Below are positions 28,312 through 36,973 of a stretch of DNA of 64,000 nucleotides, in pieces. Numbering within the stretch: position 1 is the stretch's first letter; each line of letters begins with the position of its first letter. Under the pieces are notes generated by a model. That model was not told where the DNA came from. It ran no database searches and saw only the letters and a program-made list of their open reading frames with translations. Position numbers and translations under genes: made by a program. The DNA is from an uncultured Bacteroidota bacterium (GTDB taxonomy: Bacteria > Bacteroidota > Bacteroidia > AKYH767-A > 2013-40CM-41-45), in NCBI GenBank assembly GCA_937871435.1, contig CALMQM010000012.1:49136-113135 (forward strand), given 5' to 3'.

Positions 28312-28342
28312 CAAAGATGCACCAATTCAGGGAGAAAACCAA
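28312..28342 (-). promoter_or_regulatory. Promoter of rpsP
   Basis: Minus strand TTG (28340-28342), a 20-base spacer, then CATCTTTG, one mismatch from TAnnTTTG. The leader would be about 80 bases. Confidence 0.55.
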
Positions 28343-28613
28343 ATACTTTGAGCTTATTTTCTCAGTTCGTTGGGCCAATAATGGCCAGGTTTTCAGTAAT
28401 TTACAATTTGGCGAACAATGGCATAAAATCGCCATTCTTGGTCATTTGAATAATTCAGATGTTTCGTGAAGCATTGTCATTTGAAACAGACCTGTTCTTA
28501 TGATCGAGTAAGCATTGTAAAAGATTTTGTCCTGCTCATTAGCCAATTATATATCCGAATACGACCGGTTGAAAATATCGCAGTGAATCAAAACGATCAT
28601 GGTTGAAAAGAAG

Positions 28614-28621
28614 TATTTTTG
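28614..28621 (+). promoter_or_regulatory. -7 element upstream of the UvrD-type helicase
   Basis: TATTTTTG, a perfect match to TAnnTTTG, 63 bases before the ATG; no clear -33 element. Confidence 0.35.
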
Positions 28622-28684
28622 AGAATTCACTTATGAATGGATGCACACCGATGGATCCATGCAAAATAAAATTGAAGGGTTGCG

Positions 28685-31015
28685 ATGAAGAAAGATTATT
28701 TGGAAGAACTGAATGAAGCTCAAAAAGCCGCGGTGGTTCATACCGATGGACCGATCATGATTATTGCCGGTGCGGGTTCAGGGAAAACAAGAGTATTAAC
28801 GTATCGTATTGCGCATCTACTCGAAAAAAAAGTAGACGCATTTCATATCCTGTCTCTCACGTTTACCAACAAGGCTGCCCGGGAAATGCGTGAAAGGATT
28901 GAACGCATAGCGGGAACAGAAGCAAAAAACTTATGGATGGGTACGTTCCATGCGGTGTTTGCAAAAATCCTTCGCATCGAATCAGAAAAACTTGGCTTTC
29001 CATCCAACTTCACTATTTATGATACCGATGATTCTAAGAGCTTATTAAAGGACATCGTACGTGAACAAGGATTGGACGACAAGATTTACAAACCAGATGT
29101 TGTATTGAACAGAATTTCAGCTGCGAAAAACAATTTGTATTCATGGAAAGAATATCAGGACAACCCGAGTTTCGTCAGTGATGATCATTCCAGCGGCAGA
29201 CCGAAAATAGGACAGTTGTATGAGTTGTATGTCAAGCGATGTTTCAAAGCGTCCGGAATGGACTTCGATGATTTGCTTTTCAATATGTATCTCCTGTTGT
29301 CAAAGTATCCGGATGTTTTGCATAAATACCAGCACAAGTTCAGATACATTCTGGTAGATGAGTTTCAGGATACAAATTTCGCACAATACGCTGTGTTGAA
29401 AAAACTGTCGGCGGCATTTGAAAATATATGTGTGGTTGGGGATGATGCACAATCGATTTACGCGTTTCGCGGAGCAAACATTCAAAACATACTTTCTTTT
29501 GAAAGAGATTTCCCGGATCTGAGAGTTTTCAAGCTCGAGCAGAATTACCGATCGACTAAAAACATCGTTCATGCAGCGAATAGTGTGATCGACAAAAACA
29601 AAAGCCAACTCAAAAAAAATGTCTGGACAGAAAATGATATGGGAGAGAAGATTTCTCTCATGCGTGCACTGAGTGACAATGAAGAAGGTGTACTTGTTGC
29701 CAGTTCTATTTTTGAAACAAAAGTTAACCGGCAATGGAGGAATAAAGATTTTGCGATTCTGTATCGTACCAATGCTCAATCAAGAGCAATGGAAGAAGCG
29801 TTACGGAAAATGAATATTCAGTACAGGATTTATGGCGGTCTGTCATTCTATAAGAGAAAAGAGATTAAAGACCTGCTGGCTTATTTTCGTCTGACTATTA
29901 ATCCCAATGACGAAGAAGCACTGAAACGAATTATTAATGTTCCTGCGAGAGGAATTGGTAAGACAACCATTGAAAAAATGCTGATCACTGCCGCAAGTAT
30001 GGATAAAACTATGTGGCAAATCATCGAAGATCCGTTTCAGAATCCATGCGCATTCAACAGCGGTACGCTTGGGCGCATTCAGGATTTTGTAACCATGATC
30101 AAAAGTTTTACAGTTCGGCTGAAGACAGAAAACGCATTTGAACTGGCCTCCGGAATATCAACTTCAACAGGACTATTGCGTGAATTGTATTCAGACAAAA
30201 CGCCGGAAGGATTGAGTCGATACGAAAACGTTCAGGAATTGCTTAATGGTATCCGTGAATTTGTGGACACAGGAAGGAGCATTACACCGCGTGGGGACGA
30301 AGAAGTAAATCAGGATCGGGATGCTATAAGAACATTGGACGCTTTTATGCAGGATATTGCATTGCTTACTGATTCTGATGATGACGATCCGGAAAATGAT
30401 GACAAAGTAAGTATGATGACCATTCATGCTGCAAAAGGTCTTGAGTTTCCAGCTGTGTACATTGTTGGATTGGAAGAAAATTTATTTCCCTCACAAATGT
30501 CCATGGATTCAAGGGAAGATCTGGAAGAAGAGAGAAGGTTGTTCTATGTAGCGATCACGAGGGCTGAAAAAAAGCTGACGATTTCTTTTGCGAATTCAAG
30601 GTATAAATGGGGCAATCTTGTGAATTGCGAACCCAGCCGTTTTATAGAAGAAATTGATCCGGAATTTGTGGAAGAAACAGGTGGTCAGACACACAAGCAT
30701 CATGGCAATTTGTTCTTTGATCAACACATGGAGGAAAGATGGGACCCGCGACCGGTGAAGAAACAGGCTTTCGCACCAAAAACTCCTGCACCTCACTTAA
30801 AAAAGATTGAGTCGGGTAGTGACGACATTTTTGAATCGGATGATGCTATGTCCATTCAGGCCGGAATGCAGGTTGAACATCAGCGATTTGGATTGGGAAA
30901 AGTGCTTTTAGTGGAAGGAAACGCATCTGACCTCAAAGCGACTGTGTTTTTTCAGGGTTTTGGTCAAAAACAACTCCTTTTGAAGTATGCAAAATTAAAG
31001 ATCATTGGAGGATGA
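28685..31015 (+). CDS. UvrD/PcrA-type ATP-dependent DNA helicase
   Basis: A superfamily 1A 3'-5' helicase acting in nucleotide excision repair, replication restart and clearing of RNA polymerase. 776 residues. Motifs in order: Walker A GAGSGKT (29-35), FTNKAAREM (Ia), DEFQDTN (II), GDDAQSIYAFRGA (III), NYRST (IV), TIHAAKGLEFPAVYIVGLE (V) and LFYVAITRAEKKL (VI). The C-terminal about 50 residues (VEHQRFGLGKVLLVEG) resemble the Tudor-like RNA-polymerase-binding domain of PcrA. The start is an ATG with a -7 element upstream. The choice between uvrD, pcrA and rep names cannot be made confidently. Confidence 0.95.
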   Translation: MKKDYLEELNEAQKAAVVHTDGPIMIIAGAGSGKTRVLTYRIAHLLEKKVDAFHILSLTFTNKAAREMRERIERIAGTEAKNLWMGTFHAVFAKILRIESEKLGFPSNFTIYDTDDSKSLLKDIVREQGLDDKIYKPDVVLNRISAAKNNLYSWKEYQDNPSFVSDDHSSGRPKIGQLYELYVKRCFKASGMDFDDLLFNMYLLLSKYPDVLHKYQHKFRYILVDEFQDTNFAQYAVLKKLSAAFENICVVGDDAQSIYAFRGANIQNILSFERDFPDLRVFKLEQNYRSTKNIVHAANSVIDKNKSQLKKNVWTENDMGEKISLMRALSDNEEGVLVASSIFETKVNRQWRNKDFAILYRTNAQSRAMEEALRKMNIQYRIYGGLSFYKRKEIKDLLAYFRLTINPNDEEALKRIINVPARGIGKTTIEKMLITAASMDKTMWQIIEDPFQNPCAFNSGTLGRIQDFVTMIKSFTVRLKTENAFELASGISTSTGLLRELYSDKTPEGLSRYENVQELLNGIREFVDTGRSITPRGDEEVNQDRDAIRTLDAFMQDIALLTDSDDDDPENDDKVSMMTIHAAKGLEFPAVYIVGLEENLFPSQMSMDSREDLEEERRLFYVAITRAEKKLTISFANSRYKWGNLVNCEPSRFIEEIDPEFVEETGGQTHKHHGNLFFDQHMEERWDPRPVKKQAFAPKTPAPHLKKIESGSDDIFESDDAMSIQAGMQVEHQRFGLGKVLLVEGNASDLKATVFFQGFGQKQLLLKYAKLKIIGG

Positions 31016-31116
31016 GGTTGTTTTGAATATATTTGTTCGCGTAACCAATAAAATCGCACAGGTTTGTTTTTAGGATGCATAGAACCATAGCGAAGAATTC
31101 CCTTTAATTTTTATAC

Positions 31117-31800
31117 ATGTCAAAAACACAAAAGAAAAGTTCCTCAGTGGACTGGAGTGCCGGTATGGATTACAACAGTCAGCGTGAATTGTTGCCAATT
31201 TCAGAATATGGCAGAAATATCCGCAATATGGTCACTTATGCGGTGACTATCGAAGACAGGGACGCAAGGAACCGGGCTGCACAAGCTATTGTTACTGCAA
31301 TGGCCAGCCTTAATCCACAAGTGAGAGAGCTTGTTGATTACAAACATAAATTGTGGGATCATTTGTTCATCCTATCCGATTTTCAACTTGACGTAGATTC
31401 TCCCTTTCCTATTCCTTCAAAAGATGTTGTGAAGGCTAAACCGAGACAATTGCAATATCCAGGTGGTGATATTAAATTCAAGTATTACGGGAAAGTAATG
31501 GAAGCGATGATTCGGAAAATTGCTGAAATGGAAGACAGCCCCAGAAAAGATCAGATTACTCAAAATCTGGCAAATTTCATGAAGATGTCTTATCTGACCT
31601 GGAATAAAGATACCGTGGATGATTCCACCATTCTTAAACACCTTGACGATTTATCAAAAGGAAACCTGCGTTTGCATGAATCCGCGAAACTTAATCACAC
31701 GGCAGAAATCTTAGCTATGAACAAAGAGAAAATGCAGCGTGAAAATAATCTTAAGAATAAAAACAAGAGAATGATCAAAGGAAAAGGCAAGCGTAAGTAA
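31117..31800 (+). CDS. DUF4290 family protein
   Basis: 227 residues, cytoplasmic, with no signal peptide. The sequence MDYNSQRELLPISEYGRN, followed by the helical VRELVDYKHKLWDHLFILSD and FKYYGKVMEAMIRKIAEMED, is characteristic of DUF4290, a family I know only from Bacteroidota. The C-terminus is very basic (NLKNKNKRMIKGKGKRK), suggesting nucleic-acid or ribosome contact, which is inference. In many relatives this gene lies directly upstream of murA; here a desaturase gene sits between them. All three genes run in the same direction. Confidence 0.88.
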   Translation: MSKTQKKSSSVDWSAGMDYNSQRELLPISEYGRNIRNMVTYAVTIEDRDARNRAAQAIVTAMASLNPQVRELVDYKHKLWDHLFILSDFQLDVDSPFPIPSKDVVKAKPRQLQYPGGDIKFKYYGKVMEAMIRKIAEMEDSPRKDQITQNLANFMKMSYLTWNKDTVDDSTILKHLDDLSKGNLRLHESAKLNHTAEILAMNKEKMQRENNLKNKNKRMIKGKGKRK

Positions 31801-31863
31801 AAGATTATTCACTCTCCCATTATTTTTATTCTCTCAAAAATGATTTCCAATTAGTCTTAATCA

Positions 31864-32841
31864 ATGGCATCAAGTAAATCATTCAGTTTTTCCGAAGAGC
31901 CGGAACCACATAAAGCACGTACGAAACAAATTCTTGCAAAGCATCCGGATGTCAGACAATTGATTGGGAAAAACCCATATACAATTCTTGCCATTTTGTT
32001 TTGTGTGGGTTCAATGATCACATTGTCGTGGTTGTTGAAAGATTCATCCTGGTGGCTCATGTTGCTCGTTGCTTATTGTGTGGGTGCTTTTTACAACCAT
32101 GCTTTGTTTGTGCTGATCCATGAATGTTCGCACAATCTTTTGTTCAAAAAGAAAAGCTGGAATTATATTGCTTCCATCATTGCCAATTTGCCACATGGTT
32201 TACCCAGCGCGGTCTCATTTACCCGCTATCATCTTATGCATCACAGCTATCAGGGCCATCATGATTGGGATGCAGATCTGCCGGATTTCTGGGAGGCAAG
32301 AATTTTCGGAAACAATTTTTTCAGCAAGGCACTCTGGCTTTTTTTATTTCCGTTCTTTCAATTGATCCGTACTTTCAGGCTGAAAACAATCAAACCTGTT
32401 GACAGCTGGATTGTGACCAACTGGTTGGTGCAATTTGCATTTGATGCGGCTATCTGGATCCTGTGGGGACCGCAGGCTTTTTTGTTTTTGCTTCTGAGTT
32501 TTTTCTTTTCTGTCGGGTTGCATCCATTGGGTGCCAGATGGATACAGGAACATTATCTGACATTGGATGAAAAGCAGGAGACATACAGCTATTATGGACC
32601 ATTGAATAATGTTGCGTTCAATGTTGGTTTTCACAATGAGCACCATGATTTTCCTTCTGTACCATGGAATAAATTACCTGAGATTAAAGGAAAAGCGCCT
32701 GAGTACTATGAACCTTTAAAGGCTCACCGTTCCTGGACATCATTATTCTTTCGCTTTCTCTTTGATAAAAACATTACGTTGCATTCAAGGATGCTGCGTA
32801 AAGAAAAGGTGAGAATTCCCGTAAAGGAAGAGAACTCCTGA
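31864..32841 (+). CDS. Sphingolipid delta-4-desaturase-like fatty acid desaturase (DEGS1/DES1 type)
   Basis: A 325-residue integral membrane di-iron desaturase. The three histidine boxes are HECSH (86-90), HLMHH (123-127) and HNEHH (257-261). The N-terminal segment EPHKARTKQILAKHPDVRQL matches the Lipid_DES domain that precedes eukaryotic dihydroceramide delta-4-desaturases. The stretches GLHPLGARWIQEHYLTL and ETYSYYGPLNNVAFNVG are near-identical in pattern to animal DEGS1. The likely reaction is insertion of a double bond into a dihydrosphingoid or related long-chain base in the membrane. Bacteroidota make sphingolipids, so a substrate is plausible, but no sphingolipid synthesis gene is in the window. 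Activity on acyl chains cannot be excluded. Confidence 0.88.
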   Translation: MASSKSFSFSEEPEPHKARTKQILAKHPDVRQLIGKNPYTILAILFCVGSMITLSWLLKDSSWWLMLLVAYCVGAFYNHALFVLIHECSHNLLFKKKSWNYIASIIANLPHGLPSAVSFTRYHLMHHSYQGHHDWDADLPDFWEARIFGNNFFSKALWLFLFPFFQLIRTFRLKTIKPVDSWIVTNWLVQFAFDAAIWILWGPQAFLFLLLSFFFSVGLHPLGARWIQEHYLTLDEKQETYSYYGPLNNVAFNVGFHNEHHDFPSVPWNKLPEIKGKAPEYYEPLKAHRSWTSLFFRFLFDKNITLHSRMLRKEKVRIPVKEENS

Positions 32842-32865
32842 TTCTCTTTCACCTAAATGAAATTC

Positions 32866-32887
32866 AAACGCCGGACTTCCGGCGTTT
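32866..32887 (+). terminator. Terminator after the desaturase gene
   Basis: AAACGCCGG, loop ACTT, CCGGCGTTT, followed by TTTC. It lies 25 bases past the stop codon and separates the gene from murA, so murA needs its own promoter. Confidence 0.85.
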
Positions 32888-33028
32888 TTCATTTATGTAT
32901 GTTCAAAACTTTTAAATTTATTTCACACTCTTTCCCTTTGCCTCTCTTATTTCGTAGTGAAATTAAGAGTCAAAATAAAGGGTTCATTTTGACTGATTTT
33001 TTGAAAATAAAAAGAAAAAAAGACACGA

Positions 33029-34342
33029 ATGGGTAATAGTTTTGAAGTAGTTGGAGGATTGGAATTACATGGTGAGATTATTCCGCAAGGGGCAAAGAAC
33101 GAAGCTTTGCAGATCATCTGCGCGACATTACTGACTGAAGAAAAGGTGACCATCAAGAACATTCCGGATATACGGGATGTAAATAAACTCATAGAACTGT
33201 TGCAGCATCTTGGTGTCCATGTAGAGCAGGTAGGTGTGCTTAAAGGAGAATTTACTTTTGAAGCGAAAAATATCAATCTGGATTTTCTGGACACCGCCGA
33301 TTTCAAAAAGCAATCCGCTGAACTTCGCGGTTCAATCATGATTGTAGGACCTTTACTTGCTCGCTTCGGGAAAGCTAAAATCCCCAAACCGGGCGGCGAT
33401 AAAATCGGAAGAAGGAGATTGGATACGCACTTTATCGGTTTTCAAAGTCTCGGAGCAGAGTTCGAATACAACGACAAGGATAATTTCTATAACGTCAAAG
33501 CGAAGAAGCTGAAAGGTTGTTACATGTTGCTGGATGAAGCATCAGTAACAGGTACAGCTAACATTGTTATGGCAGCAGTACTTGCCGAAGGTAAGACCAC
33601 CATTTACAATGCAGCCTGTGAGCCTTATCTGCAACAGCTCTGTAAGATGCTCAATAGAATGGGAGCCAAGATTTCCGGCATTGGATCTAACTTGCTTGAA
33701 ATTGAAGGTGTGAATCGTTTGAAAGGTACGGAACATAAACTGCTTCCGGATATGATTGAGATCGGATCATTTATCGGCTTAGCTGCAATGACCAAATCAG
33801 AGATCACAATTAAAGATGTGAGTTATGAAAATCTGGGAGTCATTCCTGGTGTATTCGAAAGAATGGGAATCCGGATGGAACGGAAGGGCGAAGATTTGCT
33901 TATCCCTCGTCAGGAACACTATGAAATCGACACATTTATTGACGGTTCCATTCTAACAGTTGCAGATGCAATCTGGCCGGGTTTTACTCCTGACTTATTA
34001 AGTGTGATTCTTGTTACAGCAACGCAGGCAAACGGAACTGTTCTGATTCATCAGAAGATGTTTGAAAGCCGTTTGTTCTTCGTCGATAAGCTGATTGATA
34101 TGGGAGCACAGATAATTCTCTGTGATCCACACCGGGCTACTGTGATCGGGCTGAACCGAAAGTTTCCTTTACGTGCCATTCAAATGACATCTCCTGATAT
34201 TCGTGCCGGGGTTGCTTTGTTGATTGCTGCTATGTCTGCCAAGGGCAAAAGTGTCATCCACAACATTGAACAAATCGACAGAGGATATCAGCGTATAGAT
34301 GAGCGTTTGAATGCTCTCGGAGCAAGCATCACCCGGGTATAA
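33029..34342 (+). CDS. murA: UDP-N-acetylglucosamine 1-carboxyvinyltransferase (Asp-type active site)
   Basis: First committed step of peptidoglycan synthesis: transfer of enolpyruvate from PEP to UDP-GlcNAc. 437 residues, with the N-terminal catalytic lysine in QGAKNEALQ (Lys23). The active-site loop reads PKPGGDKIGRRRLDTH, where the usual catalytic Cys (Cys115 in E. coli) is Asp124. Such an Asp variant is naturally fosfomycin-resistant in mycobacteria and chlamydiae; resistance here is inferred. A terminator separates it from the upstream desaturase gene. The start is an ATG. Confidence 0.96.
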   Translation: MGNSFEVVGGLELHGEIIPQGAKNEALQIICATLLTEEKVTIKNIPDIRDVNKLIELLQHLGVHVEQVGVLKGEFTFEAKNINLDFLDTADFKKQSAELRGSIMIVGPLLARFGKAKIPKPGGDKIGRRRLDTHFIGFQSLGAEFEYNDKDNFYNVKAKKLKGCYMLLDEASVTGTANIVMAAVLAEGKTTIYNAACEPYLQQLCKMLNRMGAKISGIGSNLLEIEGVNRLKGTEHKLLPDMIEIGSFIGLAAMTKSEITIKDVSYENLGVIPGVFERMGIRMERKGEDLLIPRQEHYEIDTFIDGSILTVADAIWPGFTPDLLSVILVTATQANGTVLIHQKMFESRLFFVDKLIDMGAQIILCDPHRATVIGLNRKFPLRAIQMTSPDIRAGVALLIAAMSAKGKSVIHNIEQIDRGYQRIDERLNALGASITRV

Positions 34343-34366
34343 TGCAGATTTTCACAGAGAAATAAT

Positions 34367-34374
34367 TATATTTG
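34367..34374 (+). promoter_or_regulatory. -7 element of the thioredoxin-like gene
   Basis: TATATTTG, a perfect TAnnTTTG match, 53 bases before the ATG at 34427. The -33 TTG is not clear. Confidence 0.5.
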
Positions 34375-34426
34375 CGTAGCAATTGGCAGGATTCTTGTCA
34401 AATCGAGGCTCCAACAAATCAAAAAA

Positions 34427-34951
34427 ATGAAAAAAACAGCACTTTTAGTTTTCATTCTTCTCTGTTCAGGGTTTTCTGCATTGAAAGCTCAACAACTTCC
34501 GGTAGGTACTGAAATAGGAAATATGGCTCCGGAAATTAAGCTGACCACCCCGGAAGGCAAGGTTCTGCCACTTTCTTCTTTGAAAGGTAAAATTGTTCTC
34601 ATTGACTTTTGGGCATCCTGGTGTGGACCATGCAGAATGGAAAATCCCAATGTTGTTAAGGCGTATCAGAAGTATAAAAACGCCAAGTTCAGCAAAGCAA
34701 AAGGATTTACAATTTACAGTGTTTCATTGGATAAATCGAAAGACCCGTGGATGAATGCGATTAAACAGGATGGTTTAGAATGGCCTAATCATGTGAGTGA
34801 TCTCAAATGGTGGTATTCAGATGCAGCAAAACTGTACGGAGTTCAATCCATCCCAACCAATTGGCTGATTGATGAACGAGGAGTAATTATTTCGAAAGAC
34901 CTCAGAGGAGCTATATTGGAACAGCAATTGGAGAAATTGATAACTAAATAA
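34427..34951 (+). CDS. Exported TlpA/ResA-type thiol-disulfide oxidoreductase
   Basis: 174 residues with a signal peptide (MKKTALLVFILLCSGFSALKA) and a thioredoxin fold of the AhpC/TSA-TlpA subgroup. The redox motif WCGPC is at 65-69, and the cis-proline loop is VQSIPTNWL. It should act in the periplasm as a reductant for cytochrome c maturation or other exported proteins. TlpA-like proteins are numerous in this phylum, so the specific partner cannot be deduced. It is a single-gene unit with its own -7 element and a strong terminator after it. Confidence 0.88.
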   Translation: MKKTALLVFILLCSGFSALKAQQLPVGTEIGNMAPEIKLTTPEGKVLPLSSLKGKIVLIDFWASWCGPCRMENPNVVKAYQKYKNAKFSKAKGFTIYSVSLDKSKDPWMNAIKQDGLEWPNHVSDLKWWYSDAAKLYGVQSIPTNWLIDERGVIISKDLRGAILEQQLEKLITK

Positions 34952-34970
34952 TTCCGACTATTACCGGATG

Positions 34971-35002
34971 AAAGACAGAAGAACAAATGTTCTTCTGTCT
35001 TT
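34971..35002 (+). terminator. Terminator after the thioredoxin-like gene
   Basis: A perfect 14-base stem, AAAGACAGAAGAAC with its complement, loop AAAT, followed by TTTTCATTT. Confidence 0.85.
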
Positions 35003-35123
35003 TCATTTATAGGCTGACAATTTGGCTTTTCAGCCCCTGATGGCAAAATCCTTGAGAACCCAGAAAACCGTGAATTTTCGGAAAATTTTTACAAAGAATC
35101 AATCAAAGAATCCAAAAGACGAT

Positions 35124-35687
35124 ATGAATAAGTCAGTAGATCCAAATTCAGAAGAAAAGACTATACCGGTGGATATTCACCAGGATGAAAAACCGGCTGA
35201 AGAAGCAGCTTTACCGGATGCAGAAAAAGAGGAGTCGGATCCTGTAGCGAAACTCGAAGCAGAGTTATCAGAAACGAAAGATCGTCTACTCCGTTTATTC
35301 TCCGAGTTCGACAATTATAAAAAACGAGTGGCAAGGGAGAAAGTGGAACAAATGAAAATGGCAGGTTCAGAGATCTTTCTTTCCATCATTCCGGTAATCG
35401 ATGATTTTGAACGTGCATTGAAATCAATACCGGAAGACCCTCAAACAGAATCCATCAAAGCAGGGATACAATTGATCTATAATAAAATTAAATCCACCAC
35501 GGAAGCGAAAGGATTAAAAGCGATGGAGTCCATCGGAAAAATTTTTGACGCGGATCTCCATGATGCCATTACAAATGTGCCTGCTCCGTCGGAGGATATG
35601 AAGGGGAAAGTAATAGATGAAATAGAAAAGGGCTATTACCTCAATGATAAAGTAATTCGCCATGCAAAAGTGATAGTTGGAAACTGA
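35124..35687 (+). CDS. grpE: Nucleotide exchange factor GrpE
   Basis: Releases ADP from DnaK to reset the Hsp70 cycle. 187 residues from the ATG at 35124; the longer open frame (TTG at 35022, ATG at 35040) would add a basic, poorly conserved leader and is less likely. An acidic N-terminal region leads to the long dimerising coiled coil (KDRLLRLFSEFDNYKKRVAR), then the beta-wing domain (FDADLHDAITNVPAPSED and GYYLNDKVIRHAKVIV). It is followed 64 bases later by dnaJ in the same direction, a standard chaperone pair. dnaK is not in the window. Confidence 0.95.
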   Translation: MNKSVDPNSEEKTIPVDIHQDEKPAEEAALPDAEKEESDPVAKLEAELSETKDRLLRLFSEFDNYKKRVAREKVEQMKMAGSEIFLSIIPVIDDFERALKSIPEDPQTESIKAGIQLIYNKIKSTTEAKGLKAMESIGKIFDADLHDAITNVPAPSEDMKGKVIDEIEKGYYLNDKVIRHAKVIVGN

Positions 35688-35751
35688 TTCATCCTGTTTC
35701 AATACCTTCCGGCTGATTTAGAGCTTTGCATATTTACCAGAATAAAGAATC

Positions 35752-36903
35752 ATGTCTAAAAGAGATTACTACGAAATATTAGGAGTTCAAAAAGGAGCTA
35801 CAGAAGCCGAGATAAAAAAGGCTTACCGGCAGATGGCTCTGAAATTCCATCCTGATAAAAATCCGGGCAATAAAGAAGCGGAAGATAAATTCAAGGAAGC
35901 TGCGGAAGCATATGAAGTATTGAGCAATGCGGAGAAAAGACAACGCTATGATCAATTCGGTCATCAGGCTCCCGGAGGATATGGAGGACAAAGTGGTGGA
36001 ATGAATATGGAAGATATCTTCTCACATTTCGGAGATATTTTTGGATCAGAAGGCAGTCCATTCGAAAGTTTTTTTGGAGGCAACAGAGGAGGGGGTGGAC
36101 GAAGAGTGAATCGAGGAACCAACCTGAGAATAAAAGTTACGTTGACACTCGAAGAGATTGCGCATGGAGTAGAAAAGAAAATTAAAGTGAACAAGCTTGT
36201 CCCTTGTTCCACTTGCAAAGGTTCAGGAGCTCAGGACGGTGGTTCATTTCATCGTTGTACTACATGTTCCGGTACAGGTCAGGTTCATCGGGTAACAAGT
36301 ACGTTTATCGGACAAATGCGTACAACCACAACCTGCCCGACTTGTCACGGAGAAGGACAAACAATTGCTAACAAATGCAAGTCGTGTTCAGGTTCGGGTG
36401 TGCAAAGAGGGGAGGAAGTTATCTCAATCAATATACCTGCAGGAGTAGGAGAGGGAATGCAACTCACTGTTAGTGGTAGAGGGAATGCAGCCGAAAGAGG
36501 TGGAATTGCAGGCGATTTGCTGGTGGTGATAGAAGAAGCTCCGCATCCGCATTTTCAACGGGATGGAAATCATTTATTGCACGATTTGTATCTCAATTTT
36601 GCTGACGCTGCATTAGGAATTTCTGTTGAAATACCGACTTTGGAAGGAAAGGCGAAAGTCAAAATTGAAGCGGGAACTCAAGCCGGGAAAGTATTGCGAC
36701 TCAAGGGTAAAGGACTTCCTTCTGTGAACAGTTATGGAAGAGGGGATTTGCTCGTGAACATTAACGTATGGACGCCACAACATCTGTCTTCAGAAGAAAA
36801 AAAGATGTTGGATCATTTCCGCAATTCACCGAATTTCAAACCGAATCCCGGAAAAGGCGATAAAAGTTTCTATGACAAAATGAAGGAATTTTTTCATTCC
36901 TGA
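35752..36903 (+). CDS. dnaJ: Chaperone protein DnaJ
   Basis: Hsp40 co-chaperone that delivers unfolded proteins to DnaK and stimulates its ATPase. 383 residues. Domains: J domain (4-70) with HPD in the loop, a Gly/Phe-rich linker (about 75-115), then four CxxCxGxG zinc repeats ([32 protein letters not shown]). Two substrate-binding beta domains and a C-terminal dimerisation segment follow. The complete architecture marks it as the class A protein. It ends at a strong 12-base-stem terminator. No heat-shock operator (CIRCE) was seen upstream of grpE-dnaJ. Confidence 0.98.
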   Translation: MSKRDYYEILGVQKGATEAEIKKAYRQMALKFHPDKNPGNKEAEDKFKEAAEAYEVLSNAEKRQRYDQFGHQAPGGYGGQSGGMNMEDIFSHFGDIFGSEGSPFESFFGGNRGGGGRRVNRGTNLRIKVTLTLEEIAHGVEKKIKVNKLVPCSTCKGSGAQDGGSFHRCTTCSGTGQVHRVTSTFIGQMRTTTTCPTCHGEGQTIANKCKSCSGSGVQRGEEVISINIPAGVGEGMQLTVSGRGNAAERGGIAGDLLVVIEEAPHPHFQRDGNHLLHDLYLNFADAALGISVEIPTLEGKAKVKIEAGTQAGKVLRLKGKGLPSVNSYGRGDLLVNINVWTPQHLSSEEKKMLDHFRNSPNFKPNPGKGDKSFYDKMKEFFHS

Positions 36904-36920
36904 TTCATGAATAAATTTTC

Positions 36921-36957
36921 AATCCCCGGCTGTATTCAGCCGGGGATTCTTATTTTT
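36921..36957 (+). terminator. Terminator after dnaJ
   Basis: AATCCCCGGCTG, loop TATT, CAGCCGGGGATT: a perfect 12-base stem followed by CTTATTTTT. The T-tract also reads TATTTTTG (36951-36958), a possible -7 for the next gene. Confidence 0.9.
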
Positions 36958-36973
36958 GGTCAATATCTTTCCT

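Larger units (their letters stand above)
28227..28684. other. 458-base divergent region between rpsP and the helicase gene
   Basis: It holds the rpsP promoter (28312-28342) on the minus strand and a -7 element (28614-28621) for the helicase on the plus strand. The middle is AT-rich with only short open frames, which I take as chance. Confidence 0.6.

Noticed and set aside
28249..28449. 66-codon frame between rpsP and the helicase
   Set aside because: It overlaps the rpsP promoter, has no family resemblance and no promoter of its own.
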